Part shown: positions 44,680 through 55,000 of the stretch, piece after piece
How positions within the stretch are numbered: position 1 is the stretch's first letter
Layout of the letters: every line of letters begins with the position of its first letter
Assembly (NCBI RefSeq): GCF_003628505.1
Contig: NZ_RBZP01000014.1
Span: 20,054-84,053, forward strand
Direction: 5' to 3'
DNA length: 64,000 nucleotides
Origin: Oceanobacillus halophilus
GTDB lineage: Bacteria > Bacillota > Bacilli > Bacillales > Amphibacillaceae
Notes under the pieces: generated by a model
Databases searched by the model: none
What the model was told of the DNA's origin: nothing
The model's input: the letters and a program-made list of their open reading frames with translations, nothing else
Made by a program: the position numbers and the translations under genes

Positions 44680-46227
44680 TTGAATTTAAGTGAGCAGTTG
44701 TCGGTTGTAGCTAAAGAGCAGTCCAAGAAACCAGCTTATATTTTTCAGGACAACGAAACTTCTTACATGGAATTGGAAGGAGCCGTAAGTAAAGTTGCCT
44801 CTCAGCTTAGTAATATGGGCATTCAGAAGGGAGACCATATTGCGTTAGTATTAGGGAACAGTCCATACTATATTATAGGTCTGTATGGTGCTTTACGGGC
44901 AGGGGCAGTTGTCATTCCGATTAACCCGCTTTATACCGAGAATGAGATTTCGTATATTTTGAAAAATGGTGATGTTAAGGCAGTCTTCACTATGGATGTA
45001 TTATTGGATAAGTTTGTTGGAATTGCTGAAGAGCTTCCTATGGTTAATCATGTTATTTCATGTGAGAGTAATCCAAATCTGCAATTGGAACAATATCCAT
45101 TTGCTTCCAAAATTATCACGTTCTCTGAATTAATAAAGCATGGGGATGTTAGTTTTAAAGGTCCTAATGTAACAGAAGAAGATGTAGCCATTATCTTATA
45201 CACTTCAGGGACAACGGGTAAGCCCAAAGGTGCTATGCTAACACATAAAAATTTATTTTCAAATGCCAAAGATGTAGCAGATTACTTAACAATTAATGAG
45301 AACGATCGTGTTATTGCAGCCCTGCCGATGTTTCATGTTTTTTGTCTTACAGTAGCTTTGAACGCGCCATTAATGAATGGTGGTACCATCCTAATATTAC
45401 CCAAATTTTCGCCTCAAGAAGTATTTAGAATTGCAAATGAATATGAAGCTACTGTTTTCGCAGGAGTACCTACTATGTATAATTTTCTATTACAAGCAGC
45501 GAAAACAAATAGTGAAGCCACTGCTACTTTTAATAGTATTCGTTTGTGTATATCAGGAGGAGCCGCAATGCCAGTTGCGTTATTGACAGCATTTGAAGAA
45601 ACATTTAATGTGACGATTTCAGAAGGTTACGGACTCTCCGAAGCATCTCCGGTTACATGTTTCAATCCACTGGATCGACCGAGAAAGCCTGGTTCCATTG
45701 GAAGAAATATTAGTAACGTAGAAAATAAAGTAGTTGATGAGATGGGAGAAGAAGTTCCAGTTGGTGAAGTTGGAGAGCTTGTTTCTAGGGGACCAAATAT
45801 TATGAAAGGGTATTATAAACTTCCAGAAGAAACAGCAGTTGCTTTAAGAGATGGATGGTTATATACAGGTGATATGGCTCGGATGGACGATGAAGGTTAC
45901 TTTTATATTGTAGACAGAAAGAAAGACATGATTCTTGTTGGGGGGTATAATGTTTATCCAAGGGAAGTTGAGGAAGTACTATATTCGCATCCCAATGTTA
46001 CTGAAGTAGCTGTCATAGGTAGTCCGCATCCAGAACAAGGGGAGGAAGTACTTGCTTTTGTAGTAAAAGATGATAACGCTTTAACAGAAGCGCAGCTTAT
46101 TGAATTTTCACGTGCCCACTTAGCAAAATATAAAGTTCCTTCTCAGATAACTTTTTTAGAAGAATTACCTAAAAATACTACAGGTAAAATCCTGAGAAAA
46201 AATCTTAGAGAATTGATTAATCAATAA
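44680..46227 (+). CDS. lcfB: Long-chain fatty-acid CoA ligase (LcfB/YhfL)
   Basis: This 515-residue acyl-adenylate synthetase has the AMP-binding motif YTSGTTGKPKGAML (about residue 165), EGYGLSEASPV (about 320), the TGDMARMDDEGYFYIVDRKKDMI hinge and the C-terminal catalytic Lys in LPKNTTGKILRKNLRE. It activates fatty acids for beta-oxidation or lipid synthesis. The start is TTG 44680, with AGGGGG 7 bases upstream. An ATG at 44644 is rejected because it lies inside the FadR operator. A terminator follows. Confidence 0.92.
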   Translation: MNLSEQLSVVAKEQSKKPAYIFQDNETSYMELEGAVSKVASQLSNMGIQKGDHIALVLGNSPYYIIGLYGALRAGAVVIPINPLYTENEISYILKNGDVKAVFTMDVLLDKFVGIAEELPMVNHVISCESNPNLQLEQYPFASKIITFSELIKHGDVSFKGPNVTEEDVAIILYTSGTTGKPKGAMLTHKNLFSNAKDVADYLTINENDRVIAALPMFHVFCLTVALNAPLMNGGTILILPKFSPQEVFRIANEYEATVFAGVPTMYNFLLQAAKTNSEATATFNSIRLCISGGAAMPVALLTAFEETFNVTISEGYGLSEASPVTCFNPLDRPRKPGSIGRNISNVENKVVDEMGEEVPVGEVGELVSRGPNIMKGYYKLPEETAVALRDGWLYTGDMARMDDEGYFYIVDRKKDMILVGGYNVYPREVEEVLYSHPNVTEVAVIGSPHPEQGEEVLAFVVKDDNALTEAQLIEFSRAHLAKYKVPSQITFLEELPKNTTGKILRKNLRELINQ

Positions 46228-46261
46228 ATTGGTAAAAACATTCATCAAAACAGGCGAATAA

Positions 46262-46298
46262 AAATCCGAACTCTAATTGTATTAAAGTTCGGATTTTT
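46262..46298 (+). terminator. lcfB terminator
   Basis: AATCCGAAC and GTTCGGATT pair around a 15-base loop, followed by TTT. Confidence 0.8.
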
Positions 46299-46462
46299 AC
46301 TATGAAAAGGTTCTTTTGGTAATCTGGCTTTTGTGATATATAAAAGTATGTTTAGTGACTTTATTTGCTTGAATTATTAATAGTCAAGAGTTGTATTCTT
46401 ACCTCCTGGGATGTATGAAAAAACTAATAAATAGGTAAAATAAGGAAGAGGAGTTGGTGGAA

Positions 46463-46606
46463 ATGGACAATCAGAATCCAGAGTTAGATACATTCACAAT
46501 ATTAAATCCAGACTTTGTAGTTGATAGTAATGGAACTCGTATGAAGAGAAGTGGAGATGATGCGGAAAAGGAAGAGCCAGAAAACAGCAAATTAAAAGTG
46601 GAATAA
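46463..46606 (+). CDS. Small acidic protein (47 aa) upstream of comK
   Basis: An ATG at 46463, preceded by AAGAGGAG, opens a 47-codon frame. The N-terminus is MDNQNPELDTFTILNPDF, followed by VVDSNGTRMKRSGDDAEKE and a Lys/Glu-rich tail, without membrane segment or Cys. Length, codon use and ribosome site support a real gene. It ends 105 bases before comK and may share its transcript. Family and function are not recognised. Confidence 0.6.
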   Translation: MDNQNPELDTFTILNPDFVVDSNGTRMKRSGDDAEKEEPENSKLKVE

Positions 46607-46711
46607 TCTTGTTTTTTAAATATTTTGTGTTTTTGCTGTCTTTTTTGGTCGGAATTTGTTAAATTAGGGCTAAGCTACTTTCTTTTTATTTATAATGAAA
46701 GGAAGGTTGAA

Positions 46712-47245
46712 TTGAAAACAGATTTTGAAGCCTCTTTTTTTGAGATTAATCCATTTACATTGGCCCTTATTGCTGAGCGAAGTTTCGATAATGAAGTTAT
46801 TACTAAAATTTATGATGAAGATACAGATTTCATTGTAGATAAATCCCCATACCAAATCATTGATGAAGCGTGCAAACTATTTGGCTCAAGTCTAAAAGGT
46901 AGACAGGAAGGAACCAAAGATATATCTGGTATTTCTCACAAAACACCCATTTCTATTGATCCTTCAAGTGGAATGTATTTTTTTCCTACAACATCTCCAA
47001 AAAATCCTAAGTGTTCCTGGATAGCCCATTCTCATATCGATGAACTAAACAAGCTGACTAATCACCATACAGAAATAATTTTTAAGAACACGAGATCCAT
47101 AAAACTTAATATTTCTTACGGTACAATACTCAATCAGGTGCAGCGTACGGCTCAATTTCGTTATTTATTGGATAGAAGACTTAAGTATTTGCAACGCTTG
47201 CAGCATGAGGTGGTTGCAGAGCCTTCTTCATTAGATTTTGAATAA
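46712..47245 (+). CDS. comK: Competence transcription factor ComK
   Basis: This 177-residue protein is ComK-like in having FEINPFTLALIAERSFDNEVITKIYDED near the N-terminus, KTPISIDPSSGMYFFPTTSP in the middle and SWIAHSHIDEL followed by the DNA-binding TEIIFKNTRSIKLNISYGTI region. ComK activates DNA-uptake and recombination genes, including addAB, which lies just downstream here. TTG 46712 is chosen, since GGAAGG is 5 bases upstream. An upstream start at 46625 has no ribosome site. Its 3' end overlaps yhjD on the opposite strand by 65 bases. Confidence 0.88.
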   Translation: MKTDFEASFFEINPFTLALIAERSFDNEVITKIYDEDTDFIVDKSPYQIIDEACKLFGSSLKGRQEGTKDISGISHKTPISIDPSSGMYFFPTTSPKNPKCSWIAHSHIDELNKLTNHHTEIIFKNTRSIKLNISYGTILNQVQRTAQFRYLLDRRLKYLQRLQHEVVAEPSSLDFE

Positions 47246-47570
47246 TTATTTCTACTTTTTTTCGGATGGCAGGATTAAAATAATTTCTTTTCTCTTCCCG
47301 CCCTTGACAGGTGAAAAGAAAAGAAGAGAATGAGTCGTTTTTATTTAAGTTGACTACTTGAATGTTTTTTCTCATCATTATCTTTCGGAGTTGTCTTCGT
47401 TCATTAATCGCCATGGAAATCATTTTTTCTAAAAGTTCAATATAAGGCTCTTTAATTTTAAATTTACCATTTTGCATGTATATAATATCTTGTTTTAGCA
47501 CAACGATAGCCATGGACAGGAACAGGAATCTTGTAGCAATTTGTAATTCCTCATCATTAAGATAGCGCAT
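47181..47570 (-). CDS. yhjD: YhjD-like protein
   Basis: This protein of about 129 residues resembles B. subtilis YhjD, which also precedes yhjE. Conserved parts include MRYLNDEELQIATRFLFLSMAI near the N-terminus, FKIKEPYIELLEKMI in the middle and EEKRNYFNPAIRKKVE near the end. AGGAGG 7 bases upstream fixes ATG 47570 as start. One moderately hydrophobic helix but no clear membrane anchor. Function is unknown. The last 21 codons lie antisense to the comK 3' end. Confidence 0.78.
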   Translation of the reverse strand: MRYLNDEELQIATRFLFLSMAIVVLKQDIIYMQNGKFKIKEPYIELLEKMISMAINERRQLRKIMMRKNIQVVNLNKNDSFSSFLFTCQGREEKRNYFNPAIRKKVEIIIQNLMKKALQPPHAASVANT

Positions 47571-47798
47571 GAAAAACCCTCCTGAATAGAACATTTGTTC
47601 TTTTTATGCTATTATATGATAAAGTGAAGTGAAAATACAACATAATTATAAATTTTTTAGTAAAATGAAAAGAAAGTAGCTTATATCAGCTTAGAATTAT
47701 GCAATTGTCATGATTTCATTTAAAATGAGGGTATGTATATAATTATGTAACCTCTAATAGGACAAGATTCTTTATATGAATGAGGAGATATTAACTAC

Positions 47799-48461
47799 AT
47801 GCAGACCATTACCTTTTCAAATTGGCAAGCTATGCTTAAGCAAGAAGGTGTAGAAGAAGTTATTCTGCAGTTATTGGATCAATACGAGGGTTTGGGACCA
47901 TTACCAGGATTCTTCCTTCCTTTTGTTGAAGCATTCCTGCCATTCTTACCATTAATTGTATTTGTTATAGCAAATGCTGCTGCATACGGCTTGTTTGAAG
48001 GATTTTTATTATCCTGGCTAGGTGCTAGTTCTGGAGCTATCACTGTATTTATGATTATACGGCATTTAAGGAATCGAAAATGGGTCACAAAAATTCGGCA
48101 CACCAAACAAGTAACAGCTGTAACCACTTGGGTGGAGAAACACGGATTTGGACCGCTGTTTTTATTGCTTGCTTTTCCATTTTCTCCTTCTGCAGTAATC
48201 AATGTCGTAGCTGGGTTGTCCAAGGTAAGTGTTCAACAATTCGCTTTAGCTGTTCTATTAGGAAAATCGGTAATGATATTTTCCATTTCCTATGTTGGCT
48301 CAAGTATAATGGAATTTGCTGAAAATCCGATGAAAACTATTATTGTACTTATTATTATCGGATTGTTCTGGATGATAGGAAAACTTATTGAAAAACGGTT
48401 GCAGAAACGAATGGAGCAAGAAGAAAAGTTGAAAATTGGAGAATCAGACAATCAGCTATAA
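47799..48461 (+). CDS. yhjE: TVP38/TMEM64-family membrane protein YhjE
   Basis: This 220-residue protein is of the DedA/TVP38 (SNARE-associated) superfamily. Membrane helices occur at about residues 38-60, 65-90, 130-150 and 160-205. They include the re-entrant motif pattern LLAFPFSPSAVINVVAGLSKVS, with the conserved proline cluster, and a preceding EKHGFGPLF. Members act in membrane homeostasis, probably lipid scrambling or carrier-lipid transport. Position equals yhjE in B. subtilis. It is followed by a terminator and then addB. Confidence 0.85.
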   Translation: MQTITFSNWQAMLKQEGVEEVILQLLDQYEGLGPLPGFFLPFVEAFLPFLPLIVFVIANAAAYGLFEGFLLSWLGASSGAITVFMIIRHLRNRKWVTKIRHTKQVTAVTTWVEKHGFGPLFLLLAFPFSPSAVINVVAGLSKVSVQQFALAVLLGKSVMIFSISYVGSSIMEFAENPMKTIIVLIIIGLFWMIGKLIEKRLQKRMEQEEKLKIGESDNQL

Positions 48462-48462
48462 C

Positions 48463-48505
48463 TGAGCTTCTGCCTTTGGTAAAATAGAAGGTAGAGGCTC
48501 TATTT
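48463..48505 (+). terminator. yhjE terminator
   Basis: GAGC/GCTC and CTGCCTT/AAGGTAG pair with a small internal bulge, followed by TATTTT. Confidence 0.7.
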
Positions 48506-48580
48506 TGTCGAAGATCTTTTAAAACTTTTACTACATAGTCAACACTCTTAATAGATATGGAAAAGAATGGAGGATGAATC

Positions 48581-51500
48581 ATGGGACTCCGATTCATTAT
48601 AGGGAGATCTGGAACAGGAAAAAGTGGTAGAATGCTTGATGAGATAAAAGAAAAACAGATGCATGATCCATTGGGTAAACCGATTTTTTATATAGTACCT
48701 GATCAAATGACGTTTCAGCAGGAATACACATTATTCAATGATAAGGAACTGCAAGGAAGTATTCGTGCACAAGTAGTGAGTTTTTCTAGACTTGCTTGGC
48801 GTATACTGCAGGAAACCGGTGGCGCAACGAAACAGTTTATTAGTTCCGTCGGGATTCAGATGATGCTTCGAAAAATAATTGAAGAAAAGCAAGGGGAATG
48901 GCGTACTTTCAATAAAGCCATGGAGAAACAGGGATTTCTAAAGCAATTAGAAGAAATGATAACGGAATTCAAACGATATCAAGTGACACCAGAGGTTCTG
49001 AAAGCACAACTTGAACATATGAGAATGTTTGTACATAAAGAACCGGGTGAAGAAGCACTTGCTCAGAAGTTAGAGGACCTTTTTTATATTTATGATAAAT
49101 TGGTGCTTGCTTTGGAAAATCAATACATCGATAGTGAAGATCAATTACAATTGTTAGCTGAAAAAGTAAAAGAATCTAAGCTCTTACAAGGTGCAGAAAT
49201 CTATCTCGATGGTTTTCATCGTTTTACCCCTCAAGAATTACAGGTTGTGGAACAGTTAATGAGGACCTGCCAGTCAATTACGGTTACACTGACATTAGAT
49301 GATCCGAACAAGGATGCAAATGAATTAGACTTATTTTATCAGACAACAGAAACATATCAGGTATTACAGCAAATTGCATTCGAGAATGATATACCCATTA
49401 ACGATACGATACGAATGCTACCAGAAAAAGGAAAATTCCGTCATCGTGCCCATTTTGCTCATTTGGAGCAATATTTTGAAACACGACCGGCACCTGCATT
49501 TAAGGAGAAAGCACCTATACAGTTAGCAGAAGCGGTACATCCGCGGGCAGAAGTGGAAGGGGCGGCACAAGAAATCCTTCGACTCGTCCGAGATGAAAAT
49601 TATCGTTTTCAGGATATTGCAGTTTTTATAAGACAGTCGGAAGTTTACCATGATTTGATCCATACGATTTTTGATGATCATGATATCCCTGTGTTCATCG
49701 ATGAAAAAAGGACAATGCTAAACCATTCATTGATTGAGTTTATTCGGTCGGTATTAGATATTGTGGAAGGCAATTGGCGATACGATGCAATATTTCGTGT
49801 GTTAAAAACGGGTTTTATACCACAATCAGATGAAGAGTATCCTTTAACTAATGATGCCATTGATGAACTGGAGAACTATTGTTTAGAGTATGGAATCAGG
49901 TCCCGTGAACGCTGGTTTGGTAATAAAGAATGGAAGTTCCAACGCTTTCGTGGCTTTGAACAAGCTGTTCAAACAAACCATGAACGAGAGACGCAAATTC
50001 GCATTAACCGTTATCGTAAACAAGTAGTACTTGCACTAGGGGAATTTGATGAGAAAATTCGTCAGGCAATAACAGTAAAAGAATTATGTGAGCTAATTTA
50101 CATGTTGTTAGAAAAAGTTGGTGCACCAAACCGTCTGGAAAGAATGCGTACGTACTATGATGAAGAAGGCTTATTAGAAAAGGGGCGAGAACAGGAGCAA
50201 GTTTGGAGTGCGGTTATTCAACTATTGGATGAGATGGTGCAAATAGCTGGAGAAGAAGAAATGACTATCTCTACATTTAGTAAGGCCTTAAATGCAGGAT
50301 TTGAAACACTATCATTTTCCCATGTACCACCGAGTATTGACCATGTTATTGTAGGCTCCATTGATCGCTCAAGAATTAGCGGAATTAAATGTGCTTTTTT
50401 ACTTGGTGTTAATGAAGGAAGCTGGCCAATGAAGCCATCTGGAGATGGAATGATTAGTGAAGAGGAGAGAGAAAGGTTAAAGGAACAAGGGGTTCAGCTT
50501 GCAGATAGCAGTAAAAGACAATTGCTTGATGACTGGTTTTATATGTACCTATCCTTTACTGCAGCAAAAGATAGGCTATGGATCAGTTACCCATTAAGTG
50601 ATGAAGAAGGAAAAGCAAGGATGCCTTCTCAACTTGTGAAACGAATGGAAGATTTATTCCCTAAAAATGCAGAGCATATGCTTCTACAAGATCCGGATGA
50701 ACTATATGAGGCAGAGCGATTTATCACAACACCAGTAAAAACTAGGTCGGCACTTACTTCTCAGCTATCTCGTACAAGAAAAGGATACCCTATACAGAAT
50801 ATTTGGTGGCATGTATTGAATTGGTATGTGGATAATCACTCCAAGAAAAGTACCACATACAAAATTTTACAAAGTTTGTACTATCAAAATAAGCCAATGG
50901 ACCTTACTCCAGATACGGTAGAAGAACTATATCCAAAAGAGATTAAGGCGAGTGTCAGTCGTTTAGAATCTTATTATCGATGTTCTTATCAGCATTTTGC
51001 AAAATATAGTCTGAAATTGGAGGAGCGCAAAACATATAAATTAGATGCTCCTGACATTGGAATGCTCTTTCACGAGGCAATAAAAATTATTACAGAATGG
51101 ATTCAAGCAGAGGGCAGGGACTACTCTCAGTTAAATCAAAATGATGCAAATAATTATGCTGGAAGAGCTGTAGGTAATTTAGCTCCAATATTGCAACATC
51201 AAATTTTGCATAGTTCTAATCGGCATAAATATATTAGCCAAAAGTTGCAGGAGATTATAGCAAGAGCGACGTTTATCCTCAGTGAACAAGCAAGGAGAAG
51301 TAATTTTTCACCAGTTGGATTGGAACTTGGATTTGGAATAGGAGAAGATTTGCCTCCTCTTTCAATGAAACTGCCAAATGGATATGAATTGTTGTTAAGA
51401 GGGCGGATTGACCGTATAGACAAGGCGACAAATGTCGATGATTTATACCTACGAATCATTGACTATAAATCAAGTTCCAAAGGATTAAACTTAGTAGAGG

Positions 51501-52090
51501 TTTATTATGGTTTAGCCTTACAAATGCTTGCTTATTTAGATGTGGTAATAACGCATTCTGAGAAATGGCTCCAACAAAAAGCGACACCAGCTGGAGTTCT
51601 TTACTTCCATGTGCATAATCCAATGATCTCGAAAAACGGGAAAATCGAATTGGACAAGGTTAATGAGGAAATCTTTAAGAAGTTTAAGATGAAGGGGTTA
51701 TTATTATCAGACACTGAAATTGTTAAGATGATGGATACAACTTTTGAAGAGGCAAACGGACGAATAAAAAGTGATGTCATTCCTGCTGGGCTGAAAAAAG
51801 ATGGAGATTTTGACAAAGATTCAAAGGTCGCAGAAGGAGAAACATTCTCTCAACTGCAAAATCATATTCATCATCTGATGAAGCAAGCTGGAATTGACAT
51901 TACTTCAGGTGGAGTGCACTTAAATCCGTATCAGGATAAGGATAAGAATATTCCATGCACCTATTGTCCATTCCTCTCAGTCTGTCAATTTGATTCAATG
52001 TTAGAAGAAAATAACTACCGAAAATTAAAAGCAATGAAAGATGAAGAAATACTTGAAAAGATTAGTAAGGAGGGTAATATCGATGGTTAG
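48581..52090 (+). CDS. addB: ATP-dependent helicase/nuclease subunit AddB
   Basis: This 1169-residue AddB has the N-terminal Walker A GRSGTGKSGRML and inactivated UvrD-like helicase folds. The C-terminal RecB-family nuclease carries GRIDRIDK and LRIIDYKSSSK. The four iron-sulfur Cys are visible: C801 (YRCSY), then C1126, C1129 and C1135 (CTYCPFLSVC). With AddA it resects double-strand breaks up to Chi sites for recombination repair. GGAGG precedes the ATG. Length is as expected for the family. It overlaps addA by 8 bases. Confidence 0.96.
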   Translation: MGLRFIIGRSGTGKSGRMLDEIKEKQMHDPLGKPIFYIVPDQMTFQQEYTLFNDKELQGSIRAQVVSFSRLAWRILQETGGATKQFISSVGIQMMLRKIIEEKQGEWRTFNKAMEKQGFLKQLEEMITEFKRYQVTPEVLKAQLEHMRMFVHKEPGEEALAQKLEDLFYIYDKLVLALENQYIDSEDQLQLLAEKVKESKLLQGAEIYLDGFHRFTPQELQVVEQLMRTCQSITVTLTLDDPNKDANELDLFYQTTETYQVLQQIAFENDIPINDTIRMLPEKGKFRHRAHFAHLEQYFETRPAPAFKEKAPIQLAEAVHPRAEVEGAAQEILRLVRDENYRFQDIAVFIRQSEVYHDLIHTIFDDHDIPVFIDEKRTMLNHSLIEFIRSVLDIVEGNWRYDAIFRVLKTGFIPQSDEEYPLTNDAIDELENYCLEYGIRSRERWFGNKEWKFQRFRGFEQAVQTNHERETQIRINRYRKQVVLALGEFDEKIRQAITVKELCELIYMLLEKVGAPNRLERMRTYYDEEGLLEKGREQEQVWSAVIQLLDEMVQIAGEEEMTISTFSKALNAGFETLSFSHVPPSIDHVIVGSIDRSRISGIKCAFLLGVNEGSWPMKPSGDGMISEEERERLKEQGVQLADSSKRQLLDDWFYMYLSFTAAKDRLWISYPLSDEEGKARMPSQLVKRMEDLFPKNAEHMLLQDPDELYEAERFITTPVKTRSALTSQLSRTRKGYPIQNIWWHVLNWYVDNHSKKSTTYKILQSLYYQNKPMDLTPDTVEELYPKEIKASVSRLESYYRCSYQHFAKYSLKLEERKTYKLDAPDIGMLFHEAIKIITEWIQAEGRDYSQLNQNDANNYAGRAVGNLAPILQHQILHSSNRHKYISQKLQEIIARATFILSEQARRSNFSPVGLELGFGIGEDLPPLSMKLPNGYELLLRGRIDRIDKATNVDDLYLRIIDYKSSSKGLNLVEVYYGLALQMLAYLDVVITHSEKWLQQKATPAGVLYFHVHNPMISKNGKIELDKVNEEIFKKFKMKGLLLSDTEIVKMMDTTFEEANGRIKSDVIPAGLKKDGDFDKDSKVAEGETFSQLQNHIHHLMKQAGIDITSGGVHLNPYQDKDKNIPCTYCPFLSVCQFDSMLEENNYRKLKAMKDEEILEKISKEGNIDG

Positions 52091-55000
52091 TTGGACGAAG
52101 GAACAAGAAGAAGCAATATATACAGATGGCAGTGATATCCTTGTCGCAGCAGCTGCAGGTTCGGGTAAAACAGCTGTGCTCGTCGAAAGAATAATTCAAA
52201 AACTGCTGAAAAAAGATTCTCCCGTTGATATTGATTCCTTGCTTGTTGTAACATTCACCAATGCTGCAGCACAGGAAATGCGCAATCGTGTAGGTCTTGC
52301 GTTAGAAGAAGCATTGGAACAAAATCCAACTTCCATTCACCTAAAAAAGCAGTTATCTTTATTACAGCGTGCATCTATTTCGACCTTGCATTCCTTTTGC
52401 TTAGATGCAGTAAAGAAATATGCCTATTTGCTTGATATTGATCCCGCCTTTCGGATTGCAGATGATATGGAAGCTGATTTAATCAAACAAGAAGTGCTAG
52501 ATGACTTATTTGAAGAATGGTATGGCATGGAAGGTGAAGCTTTAGATCAATTCTTTGCTGTTGTAGATCGTTTCTCCAGTGATCGAAGTGATGTTGATGT
52601 TGAGAAAGTTATCTTAAAGTTATATGATTTTGCTATTCAAAACCCCTGGCCATCTTTATGGTTGGAAGGATTAGCAGAAAGCTATGATATCCCAGAAGAA
52701 TGGCAGGAAGAAGATTTACATTGGTTAAATCTGATGAAACGAGAAGTAAAAGAACAGTTTTTTGCAATGGAACAAGAGATGCGACTTGCGTTAGAAATTA
52801 CTAGAGAGAATGATGGCCCATATCAGTACGCAGAAACGATCGACAAAGACCTCTTATTGTTACAGAATGCTAGAGGCAATTTCACTTCTTGGGAAACCTT
52901 GCAGGCTTTTATAAGTGATAATGATTTTGGAAGATTATCAGGGAAGAAGCAGGAATGTGATGAAGGAAAGAAAAAGAAAGTGAAGAATTTGCGTGACAGT
53001 TATAAAGGTCGATGGAAAAACATGAAAGAGAAGTGGTTTAGTAGGGAACTAGCTAGTCATATTGAAGACATGAGGGAGCTTGCTCCTGTTATTAAAGAAC
53101 TAACGGAAATGGTTAAACAATTTGATGAAAGATTTGCAGAACAAAAGCGGGAAAAAGCTTTGGTCGATTTCTCAGATTTAGAACATTTTTGCCTAAAACT
53201 TTTAGTAGATGAGAATTCTACTTCTAAGGAGATTATTCCATCTAGTGTGGCGATTCAATTTCAAAATCAGTTTAGTGAGGTATTGGTTGATGAATACCAG
53301 GATACGAACTTGGTACAAGAAACGATTTTGTCATTAATCAGTGATCAAACGGGACCGGGGAATCGGTTTATGGTGGGAGATGTTAAGCAAAGCATTTATC
53401 GTTTCCGGCATGCAGAACCATCCTTGTTTATTCAAAAATACAAACAATTTGCTGATGCAAATGCAGTAGGGAGAAGAATTGATTTAGCAAGGAATTTCCG
53501 AAGCAGGGAACAAGTATTAATTGGTGCCAATTACATTTTCCGGCAAATACTTGACGAAGCATTAGGAGATATAGCATATGACGAAAAGGCCGAGCTAATT
53601 TACGGTAATAAAACGTATGATGAATATGAGTTCTCAGAGCCTCATCCAGAATTACTGATTATAGACAGGGAGGAAACAGAGGATGCTAAGAATCAGACGG
53701 AGAATGAAGAAAGCTTTCAGGATTTAGAGAAAGCACAGATTGAAGCGAGAGCGTATGCTGGAAAAATAAAAAAATGGATAGGTAGTGGGGATGGAAATTC
53801 ACCACTACAAGTTTTTGATAAAGCAACTGGCGCTCAGCGTGACGTTCAATATCGTGATATAGTTATTTTATTACGCTCTATGACATGGGCACCAACGATT
53901 GTAGATGAATTGAAAGAACAGGGAATTTCTGTTTATGCAGAACTTTCTTCTGGTTATTTTGAGGCAATTGAAGTAAAGATAATGATTAGCCTGTTAAAAG
54001 CGATAGACAATCCGAGACAGGATATCCCGCTTGCATCCGTATTAAAATCTCCGATTGTAGATTTGACGGAAGATGAATTAGCTAGAATACGATTAGCAGA
54101 TAAATATAAGTCATACTATGATGCATTAAAAAAATATAAACAACAACAATCGGATGACACGGCTGAAAAAGTGAGTAGGTTTCTACAGCAACTGAATCAA
54201 TTCCGCATGGCATCCAGACAAGGGGCTTTATCGGAATTAATCTGGGATATTTATCAAGAGACTGGTTATTATGACTTTGTTGGTGGGATGCCTGGTGGTC
54301 GTCAGCGACAAGCAAATTTACGTGCACTATTTGACAGGGCTAGAGGCTATGAAAAAACATCATTTCGTGGGTTATTCCGTTTCTTACGTTTTATTGAAAG
54401 AATGGAAGAGCGGGGCGATGATTTAGGTGCTGCACGTGCATTGAGTGAACAGGAAGATGTTGTTCGAATTATGACGATTCATAAAAGTAAAGGACTGGAA
54501 TTTCCTGTTGTCATTATGGGAGCAATGGACAAGCAGTTTAACATGCAAGATCTGAACCAGAAATATCTTTTACATAAAGATTTAGGATTTGCCAGTAAGT
54601 ATATTGATCCAGTTAAACGAATCACATACCCAACGCTTTTCCATTATGCACTACAGGCAGAAGAAAAACGTGAATTGCTAGCAGAAGAAATGCGTGTACT
54701 TTATGTTGCCTTAACACGTGCAAAAGAAAAGTTAGTGATGATAGGCAATGTCCATTCTTTTGAAAAGAAACTGGAGAAATGGCAAAATATGATTGATCAT
54801 TCTCAGTGGGTGCTTCCAGCTTATTTCCGCTTAGGTGCGAAGACTTTCTTAGATTGGGTAGGACCAGCTTTAATTCGTCATCAGGATAGTGATGCATTAC
54901 ATGCAGGTGAAGTTAAGGATGTCGTGTTGAAAGATATACAGATTGATCCGTCTAAATGGGATATCACAATTGTTCATGCTAGTGAATATACGAATTTAGA

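Noticed and set aside
46625..46711. Upstream start for comK
   Set aside because: The added residues are hydrophobic and unlike ComK. The ribosome site GGAAGG fits TTG 46712.
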